Assembly (NCBI GenBank): GCA_002354335.1
Contig: DELI01000029.1
Span: 35,899-99,898, forward strand
DNA from: Sphingobacterium sp. UBA2700
Lineage (GTDB): Bacteria > Bacteroidota > Bacteroidia > Sphingobacteriales > Sphingobacteriaceae
Length of the DNA stretch: 64,000 nt
Direction: 5' to 3'
In this document: positions 9,679-18,076 of the stretch, in pieces
Numbering within the stretch: the stretch's first letter is position 1
Layout of the letters: every line of letters begins with the position of its first letter
Program-made: the position numbers and the translations under genes
The notes under the pieces: generated by a model
Database searches by the model: none
Seen by the model: only the letters and a program-made list of their open reading frames with translations
Told to the model about the DNA's origin: nothing

Positions 9679-10704
9679 ATGAGTAAAATATTAGTAACCG
9701 GAGGAACGGGATTCATTGGATCGCACACCGTAGTAGAATTGCACAACGCAGGCTATACCCCTGTTTTAATCGACAATCTGTCCAATTCGAATATCAGGAT
9801 CTTAGATCAGATCGAGAAAATTATTGGCGTGAAACCCGAGTTTCACCAATTTGACCTATGCGATACGGCTAAAGTAAACGAATTTGTCGCTTCAAATCCG
9901 GATATCAAAGGTATCATTCATTTTGCCGCATCTAAAGCGGTAGGCGAGTCGGTACAAGATCCGTTGAAGTATTATCATAACAACTTCTACTCGTTAATCA
10001 ACTTGTTAGAAGCTTATCGCCAAAAACCGATCAACTTCGTATTTTCATCCAGCTGTACCGTCTATGGCGAGCCGGATGTATTACCGGTGAACGAAGCTGC
10101 ACCGGTAAAACGCGCAACCTCTCCGTACGGAAACACCAAACAAATCGCCGAAGAGATTCTACAAGAGTCTGCAAGCGCATATGACAACTACCAAGTAATC
10201 GCTCTTCGCTACTTCAACCCGGTGGGAGCACATGAATCAGCACTGATCGGCGAATTGCCAATCGGAGTACCACAGAACTTATTACCATTCATTACGCAGA
10301 CAGCCATCGGAAAACGCGAAAAATTAACGGTATTTGGCGATGACTATGAAACGCCGGACGGTTCTGCAGTACGCGATTATATCCACGTGGTCGACCTAGC
10401 AAAAGCACACGTAGCAGCCATCAAATTATTGGAAAAAGGAAATCCAAACGGCAACTACGATGTATTTAATGTGGGTACAGGAAATGGCTATTCAGTATTA
10501 GAAGCTATCGCAGCTTTCGAAAAAGCCTCAGGCCAAAAACTAAACTACGTAATCGGTCCGCGTCGCGAAGGTGATATCATCAAAGTATGGGGCGATGTAA
10601 CCAAATCAACCAATGAATTAGGCTGGAAAGCGGAGCTGGGAATCGAAGAAATGATGGCTTCAGCATGGGCATGGGAGAAATATTTATCGGAAAACACGTT
10701 GTAG
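9679..10704 (+). CDS. galE: UDP-glucose 4-epimerase
   Basis: A 341-residue SDR epimerase. It has GGTGFIGSH at residues 8-16, SSSCTVYGEP near 123-132 and the YxxxK pair Y150/K154, all typical of GalE, and the normal GalE length. It interconverts UDP-glucose and UDP-galactose. It sits 8 bp behind the UXS-like gene and is probably co-transcribed. It supplies the Leloir step missing from the galT-galK-galM operon at 30.7-35.8 kb. A 14-bp tandem repeat begins at its stop codon and a terminator follows. Confidence 0.92.
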   Translation: MSKILVTGGTGFIGSHTVVELHNAGYTPVLIDNLSNSNIRILDQIEKIIGVKPEFHQFDLCDTAKVNEFVASNPDIKGIIHFAASKAVGESVQDPLKYYHNNFYSLINLLEAYRQKPINFVFSSSCTVYGEPDVLPVNEAAPVKRATSPYGNTKQIAEEILQESASAYDNYQVIALRYFNPVGAHESALIGELPIGVPQNLLPFITQTAIGKREKLTVFGDDYETPDGSAVRDYIHVVDLAKAHVAAIKLLEKGNPNGNYDVFNVGTGNGYSVLEAIAAFEKASGQKLNYVIGPRREGDIIKVWGDVTKSTNELGWKAELGIEEMMASAWAWEKYLSENTL

Positions 10705-10746
10705 TAGTTAGTGCTTAGTAGTTAGTAATTAGTACTTAGTAGTTAG
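10702..10746. repeat. Three 14-bp tandem repeats at the galE stop codon
   Basis: Units 10702-10715, 10716-10729 and 10730-10743 are variants of TAGTAGTTAGTGCT, followed by one more TAG. The first unit contains the galE stop codon. Confidence 0.7.
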
Positions 10747-10773
10747 ACCTATAGCGGGTTACATAAGGATATA

Positions 10774-10805
10774 AAAAAGGCTAGGACATTCGTTCTAGCC
10801 TTTTT
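10774..10805 (+). terminator. Rho-independent terminator after galE
   Basis: An 11-bp stem AAAAAGGCTAG (10774-10784) with CTAGCCTTTTT (10795-10805); the T-run is part of the stem's 3' arm. Confidence 0.85.
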
Positions 10806-10866
10806 GTTTACTCTTTTCTGGGCAATGGCAAGCTCGATCTTTCATCGGGACTGCTTCGGCATAAAC

Positions 10867-10941
10867 CCCTTGTAAAGCCCTTTCAAACCCAATGCATAAC
10901 CCTTTTAAACCCGTCTGGAAAGGGCTATGTATTGGGTTTGA
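10867..10941. repeat. REP-like element with imperfect 23-bp inverted repeats
   Basis: Arms 10883-10905 and 10919-10941 pair at 21 of 23 positions around a 13-nt loop. The core is CAAACCCAATGCATAACCC. The first 27 bases (10867-10893) recur exactly at 63959-63985, 53 kb away. This suggests a dispersed intergenic repeat family. Confidence 0.65.
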
Positions 10942-10991
10942 TTTGGGTAAGAAAATTGATTGACTGCTTGGAGCTAGGATGTTCTCCATAC

Positions 10992-11021
10992 AAAGGGGCT
11001 TCCTATACGGAAAGCCCCTTT
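10992..11021 (-). terminator. Terminator behind the DUF983 gene
   Basis: A 10-bp stem AAAGGGGCTT (10992-11001) with 11012-11021. On the minus strand it follows the DUF983 stop codon at 24 bp. Confidence 0.7.
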
Positions 11022-11044
11022 AAAAAATCTAAAAATTAAGCTTA

Positions 11045-11485
11045 TTACTTCTGATCGAAATTTTTAACTTCTTGATATATTTTGGGGTTGAATTTGAATT
11101 GTGGAGTCATCCAATACAACAAAATAATCCTTGAATAGCGGTTGTTGAACGGCGCAAAAATCAGGGTTGCCGCCAATGCCACAATAACATATAACCAAGG
11201 ACTCTCCATATTTCCTGTAATGAGGTATGTTGCTACGCAGGATGCGACCAGCTCGGCTACGCTCATGGCATAGCTAATGTACATCGCTACATAGAAATAG
11301 CCCGGCTCCTTTTCAAATTTCAAGTCGCAGGCAGGGCATTTCACATTCATTTTCGCCGATTTAAAGCTCAATAAAGAACCCTTAAACATATTACCGGTTC
11401 TGCATCGTGGGCATTTGCCGTCGATTGCACTTTTTATTTCTGAGGGGATTTGATAGTTAGTCTCCATTTTTGCATTTACTTCCAT
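11045..11485 (-). CDS. DUF983 family membrane protein
   Basis: A 146-residue protein with two CxxC pairs (CPRCR and CPACD near residues 25-55) that look like a zinc-ribbon, followed by two hydrophobic segments (~65-85 and ~95-115). This order is that of DUF983 proteins, whose function is unknown. Its start overlaps the end of the AraC gene by 10 bp, so the two are translationally linked. A second ATG six codons in is equally possible. Confidence 0.8.
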   Translation of the reverse strand: MEVNAKMETNYQIPSEIKSAIDGKCPRCRTGNMFKGSLLSFKSAKMNVKCPACDLKFEKEPGYFYVAMYISYAMSVAELVASCVATYLITGNMESPWLYVIVALAATLIFAPFNNRYSRIILLYWMTPQFKFNPKIYQEVKNFDQK

Positions 11486-12336
11486 TGTGATTTCCTAAAT
11501 TCTTCGGGGGTCATCCCAGCTACCTTTTTAAAAAATTTGGTGAAATAGGAGTTGTCGCTAAACTGTAACTCATAAGCCACCTGTGATATCGTCCAGTCAG
11601 GCAAAATTAGTAAGCGTTTTGCCTCTAAATGTATTCTATTGCGAATGACCTCGCCAGCTTGCAAGCCTAAATATTCCTTGCAGACACCGTTGAGGTGATT
11701 GGGTGTGACAAATAATAACTCAGCGTATTCCTTCGGCAGGTGCAAGTCCTTATAGCGCATATCGACCAGCGCAATAAAGTTCTTGATCAGCACCATTTGA
11801 TAGTCCATCGTTTTCGTCGGAAAACTCGGCATGTAATCCTGCTCCAATTTCAATAAAATATAGAGCAATAAAGACTTCTTTAGATCGTCTTCTGCAGGTC
11901 CATTCTTCAAACCGACCAGCTGTTCAAATAAAGGTACAACCTGCTTTAAAGTTTCCTCCGTTAATGAAAAAACCGAGTCGTTCAGCGTCGAGAATATCGA
12001 CAAGTTTTCAATATAGTCGGGACGAAGCAACAGCGATTTAAAATAGTCTATATCGAAATTGATGATATAGCCCTGCATATTGCCGTCGAACATCCAGGAA
12101 TGTACCTGCCCCGGTCCCATGCAATAGACCTGGCCTATAGAAACGGGATACGTTTTAAAGTCGATTTCATGCGAACCCGATCCTTCCAGGAAAAGTACCA
12201 AATGGTAAAAATTATGCCTATGTGGAAATACGAGGTTCCTATTGTTCAGCAAATATACGTCTAAGCGATCCGCAAGAAGGTGTTTATCCTCCTTGTAGGA
12301 AACCGTACATTGCTCTATAACAGGTATCTTTGCCAT
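11476..12336 (-). CDS. AraC family transcriptional regulator
   Basis: About 286 residues. The N-terminal half has a cupin-like sensor domain (RHNFYHLVLFLEGSGSHEID region, His-rich as in AraC ligand pockets); the C-terminal ~100 residues hold two helix-turn-helix segments ending in FSDNSYFTKFFKK and AGMTPEEFRK, the classic AraC signature. I chose the ATG at 12336: the longer reading, three codons upstream, begins inside a perfect TAACTTTG box. With that box the mRNA would be almost leaderless. Its target may be the overlapping DUF983 gene, but no operator was identified. Confidence 0.88.
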   Translation of the reverse strand: MAKIPVIEQCTVSYKEDKHLLADRLDVYLLNNRNLVFPHRHNFYHLVLFLEGSGSHEIDFKTYPVSIGQVYCMGPGQVHSWMFDGNMQGYIINFDIDYFKSLLLRPDYIENLSIFSTLNDSVFSLTEETLKQVVPLFEQLVGLKNGPAEDDLKKSLLLYILLKLEQDYMPSFPTKTMDYQMVLIKNFIALVDMRYKDLHLPKEYAELLFVTPNHLNGVCKEYLGLQAGEVIRNRIHLEAKRLLILPDWTISQVAYELQFSDNSYFTKFFKKVAGMTPEEFRKSQWK

Positions 12337-12342
12337 ACAACA

Positions 12343-12350
12343 CAAAGTTA
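12343..12350 (-). promoter_or_regulatory. -7 box for the AraC gene
   Basis: TAACTTTG on the minus strand, 6 nt before the chosen ATG. At the usual -7 spacing transcription would begin at or next to the start codon. Confidence 0.55.
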
Positions 12351-12544
12351 GGCAATTACTACCATCAAGTGTGGTAATAAAACATTTCTTAATGGTGTTT
12401 TTTACTTATTCGATAAAATTGTCTAGCAAATAATACCATAAAAATCCCGATAGCTAATTAATACCGACCACTCATTAGCTAAGATATGTCTATCATATTC
12501 GCGTAATAATAAACCGTCAATTACGGCTTTGAGTTATATTATTT

Positions 12545-12552
12545 TACTTTTG
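12545..12552 (+). promoter_or_regulatory. -7 box for the phosphoesterase lipoprotein
   Basis: TACTTTTG matches TAnnTTTG, 19 nt before the ATG at 12572. Confidence 0.5.
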
Positions 12553-12571
12553 CGTTCAAATAGTCAGTAAA

Positions 12572-13381
12572 ATGAGAGTAAGACATTCCTTTTGGTTTCT
12601 CCTGTTAGGAGCCATACTAATCAGCGGTTGTGAGATGTTCGATGTGCACCCTTATGACGGCGATATCAAAGGCAAACGCGACATCAACCCCCGCAATATA
12701 CAACGCATTGAAGAAGAGACGCAGGATAAAGATACCATTCGCTATGCGTTAATCAGCGATTCTCAACGCTGGTATGATGAGCTTGATGATTTTGTAGATT
12801 TTGCGAACAAGCGGAATGATTTAGATTTTATAATCCATGCGGGCGATCTAACTGACTTTGGCGTTACTAAGGAGTTTTTATTGCAGCGGGACATTCTTGA
12901 GGGTTTGCATAGACCCTATGTGGCGCTGATTGGTAATCACGATGTTCTTGCCAATGGTGATGATATCTTTCGTATTGTTTTCGGCCCCTTGAACTTCAGC
13001 TTTATCGCTGGGCGAACGAAGTTCGTATGTTTAAATACAAACGCCCTAGAGTCTGATTACTCCAATCCGATCCCTGATTTTTCATTTATCCAAGCCGAAC
13101 GCGATGCTGATCGGGACAAATTTGACAAAACCGTTTTTGTCATGCATGCGAAGCCTACTTCCGAGCAGTTTAACAACAATGTAAAGGATGTTTTCCAATA
13201 CAGCATCAAGCTATACCCAAACCTGCTTTATGCAAATCATGGGCATGACCACCGTTATCAGAATGAGGACATCTTTCATGACGGCATCACTTATTACGGA
13301 ACGCCGAATATAGGAAAACGCCAATTTCTACTTTTCACGATTACCAAGAACAGCTACAGCCATGAAATCATCTCTTTTTAA
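12572..13381 (+). CDS. Metallophosphoesterase lipoprotein
   Basis: A 269-residue protein with an N-terminal hydrophobic segment and lipobox ILISGC (Cys 20), so lipid-anchored in the envelope. The calcineurin-like phosphoesterase motifs appear in order: a Asp in ISDSQ, GDLTD, GNHD, a His in VMHAK and GHDH near residue 223. These bind two metal ions and cleave phosphoesters; the substrate is unknown. The next gene overlaps by 20 bp, indicating co-translation. Confidence 0.85.
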   Translation: MRVRHSFWFLLLGAILISGCEMFDVHPYDGDIKGKRDINPRNIQRIEEETQDKDTIRYALISDSQRWYDELDDFVDFANKRNDLDFIIHAGDLTDFGVTKEFLLQRDILEGLHRPYVALIGNHDVLANGDDIFRIVFGPLNFSFIAGRTKFVCLNTNALESDYSNPIPDFSFIQAERDADRDKFDKTVFVMHAKPTSEQFNNNVKDVFQYSIKLYPNLLYANHGHDHRYQNEDIFHDGITYYGTPNIGKRQFLLFTITKNSYSHEIISF

Positions 13382-14039
13382 CGGTAAATTCTTCGCTCCA
13401 ATTTTCATTTTACTGTTCTGGTCAAGTTTCGCATCAGCCTCAGTAAAAGATACCGTTATCCACGACTCAACAGGTCGAGCCATTAAGAAAACACGTCAAT
13501 TAAAAAAAACAGCCTTTACTTTGGTTCCTTCGACTTATATCACGCAGTTTGCTGGGTCGATTGGTTTGATATCTGTCGGTGCCGGTTGGGATTACGGACG
13601 TAGAGATCAATGGGCTACCGAGTTTATGGCAGGTATTGTTCCTCGTTATGATACTGATCGCGCAAAAGTTACTCTTACCCTTCGACAAACCTATACGCCT
13701 TGGAGCATCCCGATTAACAAGCATTTCAACTACCAGCCTTTACGTACCGGCCTGTACATCAACACCATGATCGGGAACCAATTCTGGTTCAATGCACCCG
13801 ATCGATACCCCGGCGACTATTACACCTTCTCGACAAAATTGCGCTTCAACGCATTTATAGGGCAGGAAATTACCTATAAGATCCCGTCGGACAACTTCTA
13901 CTTTGAAGGCATCAAATTCTATTACGACCTGCATACCAATGATCTGATGCTGATCAGCAGGATACAAAATCGATATTTAAAAGGGCAGGACTACCTGGGT
14001 TTAGCACTCGGATTAAAACTTCAGATTAGAAGGCGTTAA
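13362..14039 (+). CDS. Predicted outer-membrane beta-barrel protein
   Basis: A 225-residue protein with a Sec signal peptide (hydrophobic residues 10-25 ending ASA). The rest alternates polar and aromatic residues and ends in short amphipathic strands, as in an 8- to 10-stranded outer-membrane barrel. It overlaps the phosphoesterase gene by 20 bp and probably works in the same envelope pathway. I recognise no named family. Confidence 0.65.
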   Translation: MKSSLFNGKFFAPIFILLFWSSFASASVKDTVIHDSTGRAIKKTRQLKKTAFTLVPSTYITQFAGSIGLISVGAGWDYGRRDQWATEFMAGIVPRYDTDRAKVTLTLRQTYTPWSIPINKHFNYQPLRTGLYINTMIGNQFWFNAPDRYPGDYYTFSTKLRFNAFIGQEITYKIPSDNFYFEGIKFYYDLHTNDLMLISRIQNRYLKGQDYLGLALGLKLQIRRR

Positions 14040-14060
14040 AAATATTCTGTATTTTTAAAA

Positions 14061-14603
14061 ATGTCATTATACAAAGATCAAACCCTGAAGGAAGCTGTCC
14101 TTAATCTTCCGCAGAAAGAGAAGGACAAATTGTTGATCCGACTGATCAACAAGGACAAGATGCTGGTCAAACAGCTTCATTATGAACTTTTGGAGGATGA
14201 GATGGATCTGGAAGACCGCATCAATGATCTGAAAAATCGGCTAGATCGACATTTTGAGCTAGCGCAAGCGTCTATCAAGAACCTGCCGATGTATAGTAAT
14301 TACAAACAACTGCACGCTTATTTACGTCAAGCCTCGGGTCTGGTGAATGAGCATGAGAAAATTACAAAGGATAAATTTAGTGTGGTCGAGTGCAGGCTGA
14401 TTATCCTGGAAGATGCGTTCGACCTTTTCCCCCGCCTCTTCGAACCCTCGGCATTAGCGCCCGCATTGAAGTTACATAAATACATACAGGGACGTATCAA
14501 AAATGCGATGACTTCCTTTGACAAACTGCATGAGGATCTGCAATTTGACCTACAAGATCAAATGACCCGCGTAATAGACTTTGCCCAGGAGCACCGCCTA
14601 TAG
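14061..14603 (+). CDS. Hypothetical helical protein
   Basis: A 180-residue, highly charged, almost wholly alpha-helical cytoplasmic protein without Cys-rich or membrane segments. It lies 21 bp behind the barrel gene and just before mfd. Its start LPQKEKDKLLIRLINKDK reads like a helical repeat. I do not recognise it. Confidence 0.65.
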   Translation: MSLYKDQTLKEAVLNLPQKEKDKLLIRLINKDKMLVKQLHYELLEDEMDLEDRINDLKNRLDRHFELAQASIKNLPMYSNYKQLHAYLRQASGLVNEHEKITKDKFSVVECRLIILEDAFDLFPRLFEPSALAPALKLHKYIQGRIKNAMTSFDKLHEDLQFDLQDQMTRVIDFAQEHRL

Positions 14604-14629
14604 CGTCGGTAGCAAAACATAAATTTTTG

Positions 14630-14637
14630 TAACTTTG
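14630..14637 (+). promoter_or_regulatory. -7 box for mfd
   Basis: TAACTTTG, an exact TAnnTTTG match, 17 nt before the GTG start of mfd. Confidence 0.55.
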
Positions 14638-14654
14638 CAAAAATATTCTCACAC

Positions 14655-17600
14655 GTGAACATCCAAGACCTCTTAGAAAAATACAGTCAATCCGAACAAG
14701 TTCATTCCATCAAGGAAAATTTACAAGCTCGAAATCCTAAGATTCAGCTAAAAGGGCTTATCGGTTCTTCCGATGCCATGCTTGCCGCAGCCTTATATGC
14801 GGAAGAAAAAAGGATGAACGTCTTTGTTCTCCCCAATCATGAGGATGCTTCCTTCTTTTTGAGCGACCTGGAAAGTCTGTTTGATAAGCAGATCCTATTT
14901 TTCCCCGCTTCCTACAAGAAAGCTTTCGATATCAGCATTATCGATAGTGCGCATGTTTTGCAACGTGCCGAGACGCTAAGCTCCTTGAACCATAACTCGG
15001 AATTACCGCGAATTGTGGTTACTTATCCGGAAGCGATTTCAGAGAAAGTGATCAACAGGCAGGACTTGGAAAAGAACACGCTGGAGATTACGCAGAATAT
15101 TAAACTCAGCATTGATTTCATCAATGAGTTCCTCTATGAATACGATTTCGAACGAGTAGATTTCGTTTATGAACCTGGGCAGTTTGCCATTCGCGGTGGA
15201 ATCGTGGATATTTTCTCCTTCTCCAATGACCTTCCCTATCGTATTGAGTTCTTTGGTGATGAGATTGAAAGTATCCGGACCTTCGATATCGAATCTCAAC
15301 TTTCGGTCAGCAAAATACATACGGTTACTATCGTGCCGAATGTTCAGGCTAAGTTTCTATCGGCCAATCATATTTCGTTATTGGAATACATAGACAAGAA
15401 CGCCATCATATGGGTAAAGGATGTGCAGTATAGCTTAGACATCATTAAAGAAGGCTATCATGGTGCTTCCAAATTCTGGAAGGCGCTTTCGGAACAGGAT
15501 ATACAACGCAATCCCGACTGGATAGATCCCCGTTTTACCTTTACCGATGAGAAGAATTTTGCAGCCATGCTGTTCGAATTTCCGATCATCGAATTTGGGA
15601 AGCAGTTTTACTATAAAGCCGATCATACGATTAGCTTCGACATACATCCGCAGCCATCTTTCAATAAGGATTTCAATTTATTGATTCATAATTTCCATGA
15701 AAATGAGAAGAATGCGATCAAGAACCTGATCTTCTCTGATTCGACCAAGCAAATCGAACGTATCTATGCCATCTTGGACGATTTGGACAAGACCATTAGC
15801 TTTACGCCGGTTTACAAAGCTTTGCGCGAAGGATTCCGTGATGATGAGCAAAAGTTGGCATGTTATACTGATCATCAAATCTTTGATCGCTATTATAAAT
15901 ATAAACGCCGCAAAGGCTATGAGCGTTCGCAAGCGATTACCTTAAAAGAGCTGAGCGAACTGAAACCAGGCGATTACATTACCCATATTGACCATGGAGT
16001 CGGTAAATATGCAGGTTTGGAAAAGATTGATGTGAACGGCAAGACCCAAGAGATGATTCGCTTGATCTATGCAGACAATGACTTGCTTTATGTCAATATC
16101 AACTCCCTAAACCGTATCTCCAAGTACTCCGGGAAAGAAGGCACTGTTCCGAAGATGAATAAACTAGGGACAGATGCTTGGGAAAAACTGAAGAAAACAA
16201 CGAAGAGGAAGGTTAAGGATATTGCCCGCGACCTGATTCAATTATACGCCAAGCGTAAGGCCCAAACCGGGAATGCGTTTAGCCCCGACACCTACTTGCA
16301 GCGCGAGCTGGAGGCTTCCTTTATTTATGAAGACACTCCTGACCAGGAAAAGGCTACCAACGATGTCAAGAAGGATATGGAGTCTCCACATCCGATGGAT
16401 AGATTGGTCTGTGGGGATGTTGGTTTCGGCAAGACGGAGGTGGCAATACGCGCCGCGTTTAAAGCGGTTGCCGATAGTAAGCAGGTTGCTGTATTGGTTC
16501 CGACGACCATCCTTGCCCTGCAACATTACAGGACGTTCTCTGAGCGCTTGAAAGGATTGCCGGCTAACATTGACTACATCAACCGTTTTAAGTCTTCAAA
16601 ACAGATTAAAGACAGCTTAAAACGCTTGGAAGAAGGCAAGATCGATATCATCATCGGTACGCATCGATTGGTAAGCAAAGATGTGAAGTTTAAGGACTTG
16701 GGACTGATGATTATTGATGAGGAGCAGAAATTCGGCGTTTCGGTGAAAGAGAAGCTGAAGGTGATGCGCGCCAATGTGGATTCATTGACATTGACGGCTA
16801 CTCCCATTCCTCGAACCCTGCACTTCTCACTGATGGGTGCTCGCGATTTGAGCATTATCTCCACGCCACCACCAAACAGGCAGCCCGTGCAAACGGAACT
16901 GCATGTTTTTAACGATGCTTTGATCAAGGAGGCTGTAAGTTATGAGCTAGATCGTGGCGGACAGGTCTTCTTTATCCACAACCGTGTTGCTGACCTTCCG
17001 CAACTAGGCCTGCTTATTCGTAAGCTGGTACCCGGAGCAAGAGTCGGTATAGCACATGGACAGCTTGAAGGCGATGAACTGGAGGATGTGATGTTAAAAT
17101 TCATCAACCATGACTACGATGTGCTGATTGCAACAACCATTATCGAAGCAGGCCTGGACATCCCGAATGCGAATACGATTATCATCAACCAGGCGCATAT
17201 GTTCGGCTTGAGCGATCTGCACCAGATGCGCGGACGAGTGGGACGCTCCAACAAAAAGGCATTCTGTTATTTATTGAGCCCACCATTATCGACATTAACG
17301 AACGAGGCCTACAAACGCCTTTCGGCAATTGAAGAGTTTTCGGAACTGGGATCGGGCTTTAATGTGGCGATGCGCGACTTGGATATCCGTGGTTCCGGTA
17401 ACCTATTGGGTGCGGAGCAGTCTGGATTTATTGCAGAGATCGGGTTCGAGATGTATAATAAGATATTGGACGAAGCCGTACAGGAGCTGAAAGACGATGA
17501 GTTCGGCGACCTCTTTGCAGACGATAAGGATAGAAAGTATGTGACTTTTACACAGATAGATACCGATTTGGAAGTACTGATCCCGGATGAGTATGTGACG

Positions 17601-17990
17601 AATATCTCCGAACGCTATAATCTATATAATGATATCGCCAAGTTAAAGAATGAGACTGAATTGCAGGCATTTGAACAGGAACTGGTTGATCGTTTCGGAC
17701 CTATCCCGGCCCCTGTTTTTGAGCTTTTCAATACGTTGCGCTTGCAGTGGCTAGGTAAAGAGATCGGCTTAGAAAAGATTTCCTACAAGAAAGAAACATT
17801 GAAAGGATTCTTTGTGAGCAATACCAAGTCCAGCTATTATCAATCTGAGCAGTTTGGAAAGGTATTGGCCTTTGTTCAACGACATGCTAGCATCAGCAAC
17901 CTCAAAGAGGTTAAAGGGCAGCTCCGCATTGCGATCAGCAATGTGAACAGCATAGAATATGCGATCAGCTTGTTGTCTGAAATGAAGTAA
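14655..17990 (+). CDS. mfd: Transcription-repair coupling factor Mfd
   Basis: An 1111-residue protein, close to the family's usual ~1150. In order: a UvrB-like N-terminal region with FVYEPGQFAIRGGIVDIF (~170-190), the RNA polymerase-interacting CarD-like domain (~435-505, GDYITHIDHGVGKYAGLE), and a RecG-type helicase core with Walker A GDVGFGKT (Lys 593) and DEEQ box, then the TRG and C-terminal domains. Mfd pushes stalled RNA polymerase off DNA lesions and recruits UvrA. The start is GTG, with no Shine-Dalgarno sequence and a -7 box just upstream. Confidence 0.96.
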   Translation: MNIQDLLEKYSQSEQVHSIKENLQARNPKIQLKGLIGSSDAMLAAALYAEEKRMNVFVLPNHEDASFFLSDLESLFDKQILFFPASYKKAFDISIIDSAHVLQRAETLSSLNHNSELPRIVVTYPEAISEKVINRQDLEKNTLEITQNIKLSIDFINEFLYEYDFERVDFVYEPGQFAIRGGIVDIFSFSNDLPYRIEFFGDEIESIRTFDIESQLSVSKIHTVTIVPNVQAKFLSANHISLLEYIDKNAIIWVKDVQYSLDIIKEGYHGASKFWKALSEQDIQRNPDWIDPRFTFTDEKNFAAMLFEFPIIEFGKQFYYKADHTISFDIHPQPSFNKDFNLLIHNFHENEKNAIKNLIFSDSTKQIERIYAILDDLDKTISFTPVYKALREGFRDDEQKLACYTDHQIFDRYYKYKRRKGYERSQAITLKELSELKPGDYITHIDHGVGKYAGLEKIDVNGKTQEMIRLIYADNDLLYVNINSLNRISKYSGKEGTVPKMNKLGTDAWEKLKKTTKRKVKDIARDLIQLYAKRKAQTGNAFSPDTYLQRELEASFIYEDTPDQEKATNDVKKDMESPHPMDRLVCGDVGFGKTEVAIRAAFKAVADSKQVAVLVPTTILALQHYRTFSERLKGLPANIDYINRFKSSKQIKDSLKRLEEGKIDIIIGTHRLVSKDVKFKDLGLMIIDEEQKFGVSVKEKLKVMRANVDSLTLTATPIPRTLHFSLMGARDLSIISTPPPNRQPVQTELHVFNDALIKEAVSYELDRGGQVFFIHNRVADLPQLGLLIRKLVPGARVGIAHGQLEGDELEDVMLKFINHDYDVLIATTIIEAGLDIPNANTIIINQAHMFGLSDLHQMRGRVGRSNKKAFCYLLSPPLSTLTNEAYKRLSAIEEFSELGSGFNVAMRDLDIRGSGNLLGAEQSGFIAEIGFEMYNKILDEAVQELKDDEFGDLFADDKDRKYVTFTQIDTDLEVLIPDEYVTNISERYNLYNDIAKLKNETELQAFEQELVDRFGPIPAPVFELFNTLRLQWLGKEIGLEKISYKKETLKGFFVSNTKSSYYQSEQFGKVLAFVQRHASISNLKEVKGQLRIAISNVNSIEYAISLLSEMK

Positions 17991-18006
17991 TAAGAGTTAT
18001 TTTCAA

Positions 18007-18056
18007 ATACGATGTTCTATTGATTGGCTAGTTTTGCGATCAATAGAACATCGTAT
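18007..18056. terminator. Long perfect hairpin between convergent genes
   Basis: An 18-bp perfect stem (18007-18024 with 18039-18056; arm starts ATACGATGTTCTATTGAT) with a 14-nt loop. It lacks a good T-run, so it may be a transcript-end stabiliser or protein-binding dyad as much as a terminator. Confidence 0.6.
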
Positions 18057-18076
18057 CATGCATTAAAAAGCCCCCT

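Noticed and set aside
10795..10989. 64-residue minus-strand ORF
   Set aside because: It lies across the galE terminator and the REP-like repeat, so it is not a gene.
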